Below are positions 1 to 8,420 of a DNA stretch of 64,000 nucleotides, in pieces. This stretch comes from Enterococcus ureilyticus (lineage in GTDB: Bacteria; Bacillota; Bacilli; Lactobacillales; Enterococcaceae), in contig NZ_MIKC01000039.1 in assembly GCF_001730315.1 (NCBI RefSeq), forward strand, positions 62,001 through 126,000, in the 5' to 3' direction. Position numbers and translations under genes: made by a program. How positions within the stretch are numbered: position 1 is the first letter of the stretch; each line of letters opens with the position of its first letter. Below the pieces are notes generated by a model, which was not told where the DNA came from, did no database searches, and was given only the letters and a program-made list of their open reading frames with translations.

Positions 1-1106
1 CTGCAGCGTATGCTAATTTGATGTTATCAATTATCCAACTACTTATTTTAGTAGTTTTATTCTTGATGCCTGTAATTATCTTAGTATCATTTGTTCCTAC
101 AATGCAAAATATATTATTTAAGGTTTGTAAAATGGGGGTAGGCTTATTATTTGCTCCTGTTTTATTAACGCTGTTTTTAATTGTATTTTTTGCTTTAATC
201 AGAATGATTAATCTAGGGGTACAGACTGGAATTGAAGCAATACCAAATGCAGTTGTGGTAGCTCTTTTAGTTACTGGTAGTGGAGGATTGATGATCAACT
301 TGTTACTTCTACTTTTAAAATTTGCTGTATTGCGAACCTTCTGGAAAAATAAGGATAATCTAATGAATCTAATAACGGATGGAAAATATAAAGCAATTGC
401 TGAACTTGAACAGAGAGTAAAAGATAAAGTAAATGAAACGACAGATAAAGTTGTTGGTGGCGCAGAGGTTGCGGTAGGTATGTATACTGGCAATGCACAA
501 TTAGCAATGGATGGCGCAAGTCGATTAACAACTGATGCACAAGGAAATTCAGGTTATCTCGTTGATGTAGGACGTGAACATTTTGTTGATGATGAAGCAA
601 ATCAATTCAGAAGTTTTTCAGAAGGTATGGAAAGTTGGAAACAGGCGAAAGGCTTTGGTAATGGTCCAATGCTGGAAGAGGATGAGGAAAATATCGAAGA
701 AGAGACACCTTCTTATGAAGATGTTTCCCTTGAACCGTCTGACGGCAATTATGATGGTGAATATGATGGGAGCTATTCAGAAGATGATGTGGATCAACTA
801 GAACAACCAGATTTATCAATAGAAGATCAAGGGTGGAATAGTGAAATTGAAGAAGCTCCTGATTTTGAAGGATATGACGAAGAAGAACAGGGACAAGATA
901 CTTTTACTGAATCTGATCAACCAGATAATCAGGAAAATTTTGAAGTTGGAGAGTTTGAGCAAGAAAGAGAACAAAATTTACCAAAAGATCAATCACAAAT
1001 TGAAGAAGAGCCAGAAGAGCATAACAGTTTTTTTGAGGAAACTTCAACTTATGAAACGATGGAAGCAGAAAAATTAGATAAGAATGAAGAGGACATTTTC
1101 AATTAA
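1..1106 (+). CDS. ICE VirB6/TrbL-like conjugation membrane protein (5' partial)
   Basis: The reading frame is open to the left edge of the window, so the N-terminus is missing; about 367 residues are visible. The first ~110 visible residues form several hydrophobic membrane segments. A charged helical region follows, and the last ~140 residues are a very acidic Glu/Asp-rich tail. This layout fits the Orf15-type polytopic membrane protein of Tn916/ICESt1-like elements, the presumed VirB6/TrbL counterpart of the mating channel. It lies directly upstream of a lysozyme-CHAP hydrolase, as orf15-orf14 do in Tn916. The family call rests on topology and gene order, not on a conserved motif. Confidence 0.7.
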   Translation, partial: AAYANLMLSIIQLLILVVLFLMPVIILVSFVPTMQNILFKVCKMGVGLLFAPVLLTLFLIVFFALIRMINLGVQTGIEAIPNAVVVALLVTGSGGLMINLLLLLLKFAVLRTFWKNKDNLMNLITDGKYKAIAELEQRVKDKVNETTDKVVGGAEVAVGMYTGNAQLAMDGASRLTTDAQGNSGYLVDVGREHFVDDEANQFRSFSEGMESWKQAKGFGNGPMLEEDEENIEEETPSYEDVSLEPSDGNYDGEYDGSYSEDDVDQLEQPDLSIEDQGWNSEIEEAPDFEGYDEEEQGQDTFTESDQPDNQENFEVGEFEQEREQNLPKDQSQIEEEPEEHNSFFEETSTYETMEAEKLDKNEEDIFN

Positions 1107-1142
1107 GAAAATGTTTTCTTTTTTTGAAAGGAGAAATATTTT

Positions 1143-2216
1143 TTGAAGAAAAGACACGTTCTTTTGTTGTCTGTAATGATTACAATTTTTCTTCCTATCA
1201 TAACCGTTTTTGCAATAATTTTTGGTGCGTCTAATACAGGAAGTAGTGATACTAAAGATTTCACACCAAAAACAGATCAAGAAAAAGTAGCATTTGAAGT
1301 GTATCAATTTGTATTAAAGAATGGTGGCACGAAAGAATTTGCTAGTGCTTGGCTAGGCAATATGGAACACGAGAGTGGATTGATTCCTAGTCGTATTCAA
1401 AGTGACTTACCGTTTCAAGATGCGATAGCTTTCAATCCAACCCTTGGTGGGTACGCAATGGGACTGGCTCAATGGGATAGCGGTAGACGAGTCAATTTAC
1501 TGAATTTTGCCAAAACACAGAAAAAAGATTGGAAAGACATTTCTGTTCAAATGGACTTTGCATGGAACCATGATTCTTCGGATAGTGCATTACTAAAGAA
1601 GTTTTCTAAAGGTACAAATATTAATCAAATAACAATTGATATCTTGGTACATTGGGAACGTGCGGGAACAAAGTTTGATCCAATGCAACAAGCACAACGG
1701 AAAACAAGTGCGAACAATTGGTACAATCGTCTTTCTAAAGGAAGTCAAGGTGGCGGTTCAGCGAATGTTGGTGGTGGCAAAATTGATGTACTGGAAACAA
1801 AAATGGGACAACAAGTCTATAACGGTGAATGTTATGGATTGACAAGTTTTTATGTCGATAGTTTCAATACAGGGATTCATTTGGGCGCTGGAAGTCCTAA
1901 CGGCATTTCGGGAAATATTGGTGAGACGATTAGTGCGTCATTGATTGGGTCAAGTTATGCTTGGGAAAGTAACGGATGGACTGTTATACACAATCCTAGC
2001 TATTCTGACATTAAAGCTGGTGATATTATTAATTGGGCGCAAGGTGGAGGTGCGCCGAGTATCTATGGTCACACTGGTATCATAACAAGCGTTCAAGGAA
2101 ATAATAAGTATACAACGTATGAACAGAACGCTAGTCAGGGGCGAATTTGTGCTAAATATGATCGAACGTGGGGAATGGAATTTCCGAATACTACGAGTAT
2201 TATAAGAAAAAAATAG
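1143..2216 (+). CDS. ICE bifunctional cell-wall hydrolase (lysozyme-like + CHAP), Orf14-type
   Basis: A 357-residue protein that likely opens peptidoglycan locally for the conjugation channel. A signal/anchor helix (residues ~7-28) is followed by a phage-tail-lysozyme-like domain (~45-195), with NMEHESG probably carrying the catalytic Glu. After a Gly-rich linker comes a CHAP amidase/endopeptidase domain (~215-355) with Cys230 (GECYG) and His310 (YGHTG). The start is TTG, set by AAAGGAG at 1127-1133. Tn916 orf14 encodes a comparable bifunctional enzyme between an orf15 and an orf13 homologue, and that order is kept here. Confidence 0.88.
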   Translation: MKKRHVLLLSVMITIFLPIITVFAIIFGASNTGSSDTKDFTPKTDQEKVAFEVYQFVLKNGGTKEFASAWLGNMEHESGLIPSRIQSDLPFQDAIAFNPTLGGYAMGLAQWDSGRRVNLLNFAKTQKKDWKDISVQMDFAWNHDSSDSALLKKFSKGTNINQITIDILVHWERAGTKFDPMQQAQRKTSANNWYNRLSKGSQGGGSANVGGGKIDVLETKMGQQVYNGECYGLTSFYVDSFNTGIHLGAGSPNGISGNIGETISASLIGSSYAWESNGWTVIHNPSYSDIKAGDIINWAQGGGAPSIYGHTGIITSVQGNNKYTTYEQNASQGRICAKYDRTWGMEFPNTTSIIRKK

Positions 2217-2227
2217 GAGTGAAGAAT

Positions 2228-2446
2228 ATGTTTGGAAAAAAAAGTGTTTTATCAAGAAAACAGGTAAATGCGGTATGCATATTGTTTAAATGTGAAAAAA
2301 ATGATTTCGTGGTACGTAGATTTGAGGATGGCTTTTTAGTGTCGATACGAAGCAAAGAATATCGAGTAAAGTTTTCAGAAGGATTTAGGACAAAAATTGT
2401 TTATGCAAAAGAAGTTCAACGAGTAGCGAATAAGGGGGACAGATAA
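2228..2446 (+). CDS. small ICE protein, unknown function
   Basis: A 72-residue basic protein. The ATG at 2228 is chosen because TAGGAGTGAAG lies just upstream; a longer in-frame reading would overlap the hydrolase gene. The stop codon overlaps the ATG of the next gene (TAATG), so the two are translationally coupled. No known motif was recognised. It has no obvious membrane segment and is probably a cytoplasmic accessory protein of the element. Confidence 0.7.
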   Translation: MFGKKSVLSRKQVNAVCILFKCEKNDFVVRRFEDGFLVSIRSKEYRVKFSEGFRTKIVYAKEVQRVANKGDR

Positions 2447-2976
2447 TGAAAAAAATCATGTTATCTTTTGTGGCAGTTATACTTATAGTTGGTTTATCAG
2501 CATGTAAGCAAGAAAAAAAAGAAGTAAAAACAACAGAATCAGCTACTTTGGATTTGGAGATGAAACAAGTTGAAGGAACAGAAAATGACTCTCATGTAAG
2601 TAGTGGATCAAAAGAGACGAAAGATTCTAGTGTAAATAGTAAAAAAGAATCAGTAGACATGAAAAAGTTGTTAAATGATTTTGGTGAAGCATATGCGAAT
2701 TATGATAGTATCAATGATCGAAACAGTAAATTAAAAAAATATATGACAGATAAATGTATTAAAAGTAATGGAATTAACTTTGATTCTGCGGTGATGCTGG
2801 CATCGAGAGGGGAAGTTGTTAGTATTTATCAGCCTATTGAGGGAGAAAAGGATCAATACGCTATTTTATTGAATTGTCAGCAAAATGGCTCTGAAATACG
2901 CATTTTATTGCTGGTAAAGGTAACTGGAAATAAAGTATCAGAAATGACGTACAATACTGTCAAACAAGAATATTGA
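2446..2976 (+). CDS. ICE lipoprotein, conjugation module
   Basis: A 176-residue protein with a lipoprotein signal peptide (hydrophobic stretch ending in the lipobox LSAC, Cys20). A low-complexity Ser/Lys/Glu spacer (~22-70) is followed by a compact C-terminal domain (~70-176). The C-terminal part could be an NTF2-like fold such as occurs in TcpC/Orf13-type conjugation proteins, but sequence alone does not prove this. It is translationally coupled to the preceding small gene. It is the last recognisable transfer-module gene before the integration module. Confidence 0.7.
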   Translation: MKKIMLSFVAVILIVGLSACKQEKKEVKTTESATLDLEMKQVEGTENDSHVSSGSKETKDSSVNSKKESVDMKKLLNDFGEAYANYDSINDRNSKLKKYMTDKCIKSNGINFDSAVMLASRGEVVSIYQPIEGEKDQYAILLNCQQNGSEIRILLLVKVTGNKVSEMTYNTVKQEY

Positions 2977-3068
2977 ATATATTATTCTTGAGTAAGAAAC
3001 AGATACTACTAGGTTGATTGACATATAAGAAACTTTTAACAAGATTAGTTGTAAATTTATTTAGATGT

Positions 3069-3098
3069 AAGCTACCTTATTTCAAGGTAGCTTTTCTA
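3069..3098 (+). terminator. rho-independent terminator closing the ICE transfer module
   Basis: A perfect 10-bp stem (AAGCTACCTT / AAGGTAGCTT) with a 5-nt loop is followed by TTTTCTATTTTT. It separates the transfer genes from the DUF3173/integrase pair. Confidence 0.85.
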
Positions 3099-3122
3099 TT
3101 TTTAGATGAAAGGTGTGGTAAA

Positions 3123-3308
3123 ATGAAAACCATAACTACAAAAGAAATCGAAAGTCATGGTTTTAACTCAACGCAAGCAAGAAGAATTTTCCGATGTGCG
3201 AAAAAATACATGGTACAAGAAAAAGGTTGTAATTTTTATGCTGGTAAGAAAGTACAACGTGTTCCATTGTATGCAGTTGAATTGCAATTGGGTATGGAGT
3301 TGAACTAA
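3123..3308 (+). CDS. DUF3173 family protein, integrase partner
   Basis: A 61-residue basic protein. The ATG at 3123 is preceded by AAAGGTG. The conserved start (short helix, then a basic helix with SHGFN..QARR) resembles the DUF3173 proteins that precede Tn916-family integrases in many streptococcal and enterococcal ICEs. An excisionase-like or recombination-directionality role is inferred from position. The stop is 6 bp before the integrase start, so the two are co-translated. Confidence 0.75.
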   Translation: MKTITTKEIESHGFNSTQARRIFRCAKKYMVQEKGCNFYAGKKVQRVPLYAVELQLGMELN

Positions 3309-3314
3309 AATAAT

Positions 3315-4472
3315 ATGGCGAAAATACAGAATGTTTATAGAGACAAAAAGACTAAAAAATGGTTTTATAAAAAGAGACTTCCAAAAAATAATCCATTAGG
3401 AAAAGAATGGGCAATAAAAAAAGGTTTTGAGACTGCAAGTGAAGCAAAAGAAATGCTAAATATTTTTTTGAATGATTTAGAAAAAAGAACTATAGAAGAT
3501 CAAGACACTGATGGTGTAGAGTTTATGGAATTTTTTGAATCTGTAGCAGTACCTCATTTTGAACGATCGTTAAAAGCTAGCACATATAGGAACCGTATGT
3601 TTGTTTATAGATATTATTTTCCGTATTTTAATGGATTGAAAATTACAGATATACAAAAAAGAGATATTGCTATATTTAAAGATCATTTACAGAGCAGAAC
3701 TAACATTGATGGTGAAATCTTATCTTCACACTATATTAATAATATTTTGATTGGAATAAATCAAGTACTTGATTTAGCTCTTGAAAGAGAGATAGTAAGT
3801 GAAAATGTTGGTCGTAATGTGAAAAGAGTTAAGGAACGAACTAAACGAGAAATATCATATTGGACTTTAGAAGAATTTGATATGTTTTTTGATTCAATAT
3901 CAAAATATAGATACATCGACATCATGAAAAGAGCTGGATTCTATACTTTGTTTTTTAGCGGTCTCCGAGTTGGTGAACTAATGGCTCGCAAGTGGACAGA
4001 TATTGATTGGGAAAAAGGTTCTATTTATATCAATAGTACATTAGATTATAGAAATAAAATAGATTGGTCAGCTAGTCCTATGGATGGGGCTAAAACTTTT
4101 GGAAGTAAAGGTTGGGTTAAATTATCACCAAAGAATTTAGAATTACTAAAAAAATGGAAGGGTCAGCAACAGCTTGTAGGAGATATGGAATATATATTTA
4201 TGTATGATGGTAGCATGTATGCTATAAGAAACTGGAAACTTTGGCAAGATCAAATAATAGATAAATATAATGTTGGGAAAGAGAAAGGCGATCAGCTTAG
4301 AAAAATACGTACACATGATTTTAGAGACAGTCATGCTATGTGGTTGTTAAGTATGGGCGTTGACATAAAGACCATACAAAAACGGCTTAGACATGAGAAT
4401 GCCAAAACGACTATGAGTTACTATCTTGATAAAATTCAAGAAAATGAAACGAATGTACTTGAATTATATTAA
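3315..4472 (+). CDS. int: ICE tyrosine recombinase (integrase)
   Basis: A 385-residue phage-type integrase of the Int-Tn916 group. An N-terminal AP2-like arm-binding domain (~1-60) and a SAM-like core-binding domain (~65-165) precede the catalytic domain (~180-385). Visible catalytic residues are Arg218 (SGLRVGE), His334 and Arg337 (HDFR), His360 (RLRHE) and Tyr369/370 (MSYY). All required positions are present, so the enzyme should be active. It is the last gene of the element and reads outward toward recR; the attachment end should lie just downstream. Confidence 0.93.
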   Translation: MAKIQNVYRDKKTKKWFYKKRLPKNNPLGKEWAIKKGFETASEAKEMLNIFLNDLEKRTIEDQDTDGVEFMEFFESVAVPHFERSLKASTYRNRMFVYRYYFPYFNGLKITDIQKRDIAIFKDHLQSRTNIDGEILSSHYINNILIGINQVLDLALEREIVSENVGRNVKRVKERTKREISYWTLEEFDMFFDSISKYRYIDIMKRAGFYTLFFSGLRVGELMARKWTDIDWEKGSIYINSTLDYRNKIDWSASPMDGAKTFGSKGWVKLSPKNLELLKKWKGQQQLVGDMEYIFMYDGSMYAIRNWKLWQDQIIDKYNVGKEKGDQLRKIRTHDFRDSHAMWLLSMGVDIKTIQKRLRHENAKTTMSYYLDKIQENETNVLELY

Positions 4473-4475
4473 TTG

Positions 4476-4508
4476 TTTTGTTACCCTTTTTGTTACCTTA
4501 ACAAAAAG
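4476..4508. repeat. ICE end candidate: direct repeats plus perfect inverted repeat
   Basis: Two direct copies of TTTTGTTACC lie at 4476-4485 and 4488-4497. They overlap a perfect 10-bp inverted repeat, CTTTTTGTTA (4486-4495) and TAACAAAAAG (4499-4508), with a 3-nt spacer. The site begins 4 bp after the integrase stop and ends 44 bp before recR, where an attachment end is expected. It could also act as a weak terminator. The other element end is outside the window, so the core cannot be confirmed. Confidence 0.5.
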
Positions 4509-4551
4509 ATTATTCTTTGAATGACTGATATGAAAGGAATTGTTATAAAAT

Positions 4552-5148
4552 ATGCATTATCCAGAACCTATCGCTAAATTAGTTGAAAGTTATATGAAAT
4601 TACCTGGTATCGGTCAAAAAACAGCTGTTCGATTGGCTTTTTATACACTTGATATGAAAGAAGAAGATGTCAATGCTTTTGCCAAAGCTTTGATCAGTGT
4701 GAAACGTGATCTGCATTTTTGTAGTATTTGCGGCAATATTACAGAAGAAGATCCTTGTGAAATTTGTCAGGATACAACAAGAGACCGCAGTATCATTTTA
4801 GTCGTAGAAGAACCAAAAGATGTGATGGCAATGGAGAAGATGCGTGAATATCATGGGCTGTATCATGTGTTGCATGGGGTTTTATCGCCAATGGAAGGCA
4901 CAGGTCCAGAGGATATTAATATTGCATCATTGATTCAACGTCTTCACGATGATGAAGTCAAAGAAGTCATTATTGCAACAAATGCTACGACAGAAGGGGA
5001 AGCAACAGCGATGTATCTTTCTCGTTTGATCAAGCCCGCTGGAATCATCGTGACAAGATTAGCTCATGGCTTGTCAGTAGGCAGTGATATTGAATATGCG
5101 GATGAAGTAACCTTGTTAAAAGCTGTAGAAGGACGACGGGAACTTTAG
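4552..5148 (+). CDS. recR: recombination mediator protein RecR
   Basis: A 198-residue protein of full family length, acting with RecF/RecO in loading RecA at gaps. It has an N-terminal helix-hairpin-helix (LPGIGQKTA), a Cys4 zinc finger (CSIC...CEIC, ~57-72) and a Toprim domain (VVEEPKD...[12 protein letters not shown]). AAAGGAA lies upstream of the ATG. In Firmicutes recR normally follows dnaX-ebfC; here the integrated element lies immediately upstream, so its native operon promoter has been displaced. Confidence 0.97.
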   Translation: MHYPEPIAKLVESYMKLPGIGQKTAVRLAFYTLDMKEEDVNAFAKALISVKRDLHFCSICGNITEEDPCEICQDTTRDRSIILVVEEPKDVMAMEKMREYHGLYHVLHGVLSPMEGTGPEDINIASLIQRLHDDEVKEVIIATNATTEGEATAMYLSRLIKPAGIIVTRLAHGLSVGSDIEYADEVTLLKAVEGRREL

Positions 5149-5154
5149 ATTATA

Positions 5155-5199
5155 AAATAGAGGGGAGACTCATCTACAGATGAGTCTCCCCTCTATTTA
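5155..5199. terminator. strong bidirectional terminator after recR
   Basis: A near-perfect stem of about 20 bp (AAATAGAGGGGAGACTCATC and its complement) around a 4-nt loop. A-rich and T-rich flanks allow termination in both directions. Confidence 0.9.
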
Positions 5200-5279
5200 G
5201 TCTTACTCTTCAACAATGCTGATTGTAAAGCCATCATATCCTTAGCTGCAAATCGATTTTCCCAAGAACTCACACCCAA
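5193..5279 (-). pseudogene. possible C-terminal remnant of an unidentified gene
   Basis: The minus strand reads 28 protein-like codons ending in TAG inside the shared terminator, with motifs SWENRFAAKDM and LQSALL. An in-frame stop lies immediately upstream (5283-5285), with no start codon. It may be the 3' tail of a gene lost when the locus was rearranged. The remainder, 5280-5500, is AT-rich and shows only promoter-like sequence for the next gene. The parent family is not recognised. Confidence 0.35.
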
Positions 5280-5500
5280 TTTTTAATAGTTACTCTAAAA
5301 CAATTATAGCATGTTCGAAATTAAACCAGTTCATTCTTGCATGCTCAGACTAAATCAGAAATGTTGTTGTTATTGTAAATGTTTTTATCATTTATCTTTT
5401 CACTAAAATAAATACAGTTTATTAATTTTATTGTTTTAAAATTGATAATATAATACGTATTAGTTTTTATATGATTAAAAAGACGAATGGGAGATGTAGG

Positions 5501-7243
5501 ATGAAAAGCAAATTTGATAAAAGAACTAGTAATTTCATTTTTATTGTAATTTTATTTCTTATGTGTATTAGTTCAATTATGCTGGTCAAGACAAAAGTAC
5601 AAGCCAAAGAGCTCAATGATGTGATTCAAAACGTAAAAGTCACTAACGAACAGGGAGAAGACCAAGCTTCGTTTCAATCATGGGATATTATCCAAGTTCA
5701 TATGGATTGGAGTATTCCAAATGGTAGTGCTCAAGAAGGTGATACGACGCTGATCGACCTACCAGCTGAGTTAGATTTAGTAAATAGTTTGTCTTTTGAT
5801 GTGTTAGATGAAAATGGCTCAGTTGTAGCGACTGCGGTTGCAGACAAAGGCTCAAAAACAGTTTTACTGACCTATACCGACTTTGTTGAAACACATTCCA
5901 ATGTTAAAGGGACTTTGCAATTTTCAACCCGTTTTGACACAAAGATGATTGATGAATATGGCACAATCAAATTAGTTTTTCCAATCAACAAAACAACGGA
6001 AGTATCTACAGAAATCGAAGTGGAAGAAGCAACAGATGATCCAAATGAGGTGATGAATAAATGGTCTTGGTTTTCAACAGATTCCCGTACACTTTATTGG
6101 GAAATTCGAGTAAATGCTAGTGGACAAGAATTCCCTAACGCTGTAGTTACTGATACGTTTCAGACGAATAACTATCAATTAGTTCCGGGATCAATCAAAG
6201 TAACATCAGCCGAATTTCCAGATGCCGACAAGGGAATTTTTGATAATCCAGTCAACAAAATCGACATCACAGATCAAGTCACTATTACGTATCTTCCGAA
6301 CGGTTTCACCGTCGATTTTGGCGATATGCCTGAAGGAATCGGTTATCTGATTGCTTACGACACAACGATCGATCATCAACCGTACGACCAAGAAGAATTT
6401 TCTAATCTTGCAACTTTAGAAAGCGATCAAATAACGATCGATTCAAAAGAATCTAAAACCCAGTACTCTGATGGGAGCGGTACAGGAACGGGTGAAGTCT
6501 TTTCGATTGAATTAGTAAAAACGTCAGAAGATGGAGAAGCGCTGGCGGGTGCAGAATTTGATGTTTTTCGAGATTCAACCAATGAACGTATTGGTCAAAT
6601 TGTTACAAACACAGAAGGATTAGGTAAAATAAGTAATTTGTTGCAAGAAGACTATACCTTGATAGAGACGAAAGCACCACTAGGTTTTATCTTGGATACC
6701 ACTCCTATCAAGGTGTCTTCGGCTGACTTTAAAAATCAAATTGCCTTTAAAAAAGTGACAAATAAAGCAGAACCAGTGTTAGGAGCAGTCCGCCTAGTTA
6801 AAATCGATCAAGCAACGAAAGAGAAGCTTTCAGACGTGATCTTTGAATTGCAAGATGAATCAGGAAATGTCATACAAAGTGAGCTAACGACGGATGAAAA
6901 TGGGGAATTGTTTGTCCAAGGATTGGTTGCTGGGCGTTATCAATTTGTTGAAACAAAAGCCTTGAAAGACTATATTTTAGATGGAACTCCGATTTCTTTT
7001 GAGATCAGTTCAGGACAAAAAGCACCCCTAGAAATTATTGTTGAAAATAAAAAAGAAAAACCACCAGTGCAACCGAAAGGAAGCAACAGTGATCATCGCT
7101 TGGAAAAAATGAATAACAATTCTTCAAAAGAGCACTCATTACCTAAAACTGGTGAAAGCCAAATGAGTCATTTATTTTTACTAGGAAGTCTGTGCTTAGG
7201 TGTTGCCATGCTCATTTTATTGAACAGAATTAAAAAAGTATAA
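5501..7243 (+). CDS. LPXTG-anchored adhesin with Cna B-type repeats
   Basis: A 580-residue surface protein. The ATG at 5501 is preceded by GGGAG; an upstream ATG at 5471 lacks a binding site. Order: signal peptide (~1-36, ending VQAKE); a collagen-binding/SdrG-like adhesive region (~40-320); two Cna B/SpaA-like repeats (~335-420 and ~430-515), the first with a canonical ETKAP and the second ETKAL; a Pro/Ser/Asn-rich wall spacer; LPKTG sorting signal (547-551); hydrophobic segment; basic tail. Sortase A should anchor it to the wall. The ligand is unknown. It stands alone with its own terminator, and no sortase gene is adjacent. Confidence 0.9.
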   Translation: MKSKFDKRTSNFIFIVILFLMCISSIMLVKTKVQAKELNDVIQNVKVTNEQGEDQASFQSWDIIQVHMDWSIPNGSAQEGDTTLIDLPAELDLVNSLSFDVLDENGSVVATAVADKGSKTVLLTYTDFVETHSNVKGTLQFSTRFDTKMIDEYGTIKLVFPINKTTEVSTEIEVEEATDDPNEVMNKWSWFSTDSRTLYWEIRVNASGQEFPNAVVTDTFQTNNYQLVPGSIKVTSAEFPDADKGIFDNPVNKIDITDQVTITYLPNGFTVDFGDMPEGIGYLIAYDTTIDHQPYDQEEFSNLATLESDQITIDSKESKTQYSDGSGTGTGEVFSIELVKTSEDGEALAGAEFDVFRDSTNERIGQIVTNTEGLGKISNLLQEDYTLIETKAPLGFILDTTPIKVSSADFKNQIAFKKVTNKAEPVLGAVRLVKIDQATKEKLSDVIFELQDESGNVIQSELTTDENGELFVQGLVAGRYQFVETKALKDYILDGTPISFEISSGQKAPLEIIVENKKEKPPVQPKGSNSDHRLEKMNNNSSKEHSLPKTGESQMSHLFLLGSLCLGVAMLILLNRIKKV

Positions 7244-7260
7244 GTGAATCAACGCCATAT

Positions 7261-7301
7261 AACTGGGAGAAGTCCGTCAAGATATTCTTTCCAGTTTTTT
7301 T
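7261..7301 (+). terminator. terminator after the adhesin gene
   Basis: AACTGGGAGAA pairs imperfectly with TTCTTTCCAGTT and is followed by a T run. Confidence 0.7.
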
Positions 7302-7430
7302 GCTATAAAATCACTACTTTTTCATTGATTCGTCAGGAAAATTTTAATAATAAGGAATTCAATTAGACTGATAGTGATAGATAAAGTATAATAGATGAAA
7401 GGAATCAAAGTAAGTAAGGGGATTAGTAAA

Positions 7431-8075
7431 GTGCAAGGTATTTTTATAACAATCGAAGGGCCAGACGGCGCAGGTAAAACGAGTGTATTGAACGAGTTAT
7501 ACCCAAGGCTGGATTTGGCAGCAGAACGAAGCATCATCAAAACAAGAGAACCTGGCGGCATTCCCATTGCTGAGAAGATTCGTCAAATTATTTTAGATCC
7601 AAGAAATCAAGAGATGGATGAGCGGACAGAAGCGTTGCTTTATGCAGCTGCTCGCCGTCAGCATCTGATGGAAAAAGTTTTGCCAGCATTAGAAGAAGGC
7701 AAAATCGTTTTGTGTGATCGTTTTGTGGATAGCTCTTTAGCGTATCAAGGAGCTGGTCGACGGATCGGTGTTGAAGCAATCGCTGCAATCAATGAATTTG
7801 CAATCGAAGGCACCATACCTGATTTTACAATCTATTTAGATGTAGATTCAGATACAGGCTTGAACCGTATCAAAAATCATCGTACGCAACAGATCGATCG
7901 ACTGGATTCAGAAGGTCTTGAGTTTCATCAGCGAGTACGCCACGAATATTTAAAACTAGTGGAAGAAAACCCAGAAAGAATTACGAAAATCGATGCCAGA
8001 ATGGGCTTGGTCGATGTTGTAGAAGCAACTTTTCAAGCAATCGTAAATCGTTATCCAGAATACTTTAGAAACTAG
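7431..8075 (+). CDS. tmk: thymidylate kinase
   Basis: A 214-residue enzyme phosphorylating dTMP to dTDP. The P-loop GPDGAGKT (~10-17), the DRFVDSSLAYQG thymidine-site motif and the DR..R lid are visible. GTG at 7431 is chosen as start because AAGGGGA (7416-7422) sits 8 bp upstream; a longer reading from ATG 7395 has no binding site. TATAAT lies at 7387-7392. First gene of a co-oriented block tmk-darA-holB-ricT-yabA with gaps of at most 14 bp or overlaps, the standard Firmicutes order. Confidence 0.96.
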   Translation: MQGIFITIEGPDGAGKTSVLNELYPRLDLAAERSIIKTREPGGIPIAEKIRQIILDPRNQEMDERTEALLYAAARRQHLMEKVLPALEEGKIVLCDRFVDSSLAYQGAGRRIGVEAIAAINEFAIEGTIPDFTIYLDVDSDTGLNRIKNHRTQQIDRLDSEGLEFHQRVRHEYLKLVEENPERITKIDARMGLVDVVEATFQAIVNRYPEYFRN

Positions 8076-8089
8076 GAAGGTGACCGAAT

Positions 8090-8419
8090 ATGAAAATTAT
8101 TTTAGCAATTGTCCAAGATAAAGATAGCAACCGTTTAGCCAATGAGTTCATTGACGCCAATATCCGCGCAACAAAACTTTCATCAACTGGTGGTTTTTTA
8201 AAAGCTGGAAACAGTACATTTATCGTTGGGATCGATGATGACCGTGTTGACGAAGCATTGGAATTGATCAAACAAACCTGTCAATCTCGTAAACAATATG
8301 TGTCAACTCCTGTAACACTAGATATTACGATGGATGGACAAGTGCCTTATCCTGTAGAGGTTGAAGTAGGCGGTGCAACTGTCTTTGTTCTTCCAGTAGA
8401 AGGATTTCATCAATATTAA
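8090..8419 (+). CDS. darA: cyclic-di-AMP receptor DarA (PstA/YaaQ)
   Basis: A 109-residue PII-like protein that binds c-di-AMP as a trimer. It matches the YaaQ/PstA family in length, with the conserved SSTGGFLKAGN loop and the C-terminal VFVLPVEGFHQ segment. It lies between tmk and holB, its usual location in Bacilli. A c-di-AMP-binding CBS protein is also encoded at 52630-53274, so the window carries two candidate receptors for this messenger. Confidence 0.95.
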   Translation: MKIILAIVQDKDSNRLANEFIDANIRATKLSSTGGFLKAGNSTFIVGIDDDRVDEALELIKQTCQSRKQYVSTPVTLDITMDGQVPYPVEVEVGGATVFVLPVEGFHQY

Positions 8420-8420
8420 G

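Noticed and set aside
295-600. Minus-strand open frame inside the VirB6-like gene
   Set aside because: Its composition reflects the AT-rich coding strand opposite, it has no ribosome-binding site, and it is fully antisense to a well-supported gene.
1-4510. Prophage instead of ICE
   Set aside because: The lysozyme-CHAP protein and integrase could suggest a phage, but the VirB6-like protein, the lipoprotein and the DUF3173-integrase pair are conjugative-element features, and no phage structural gene is present.
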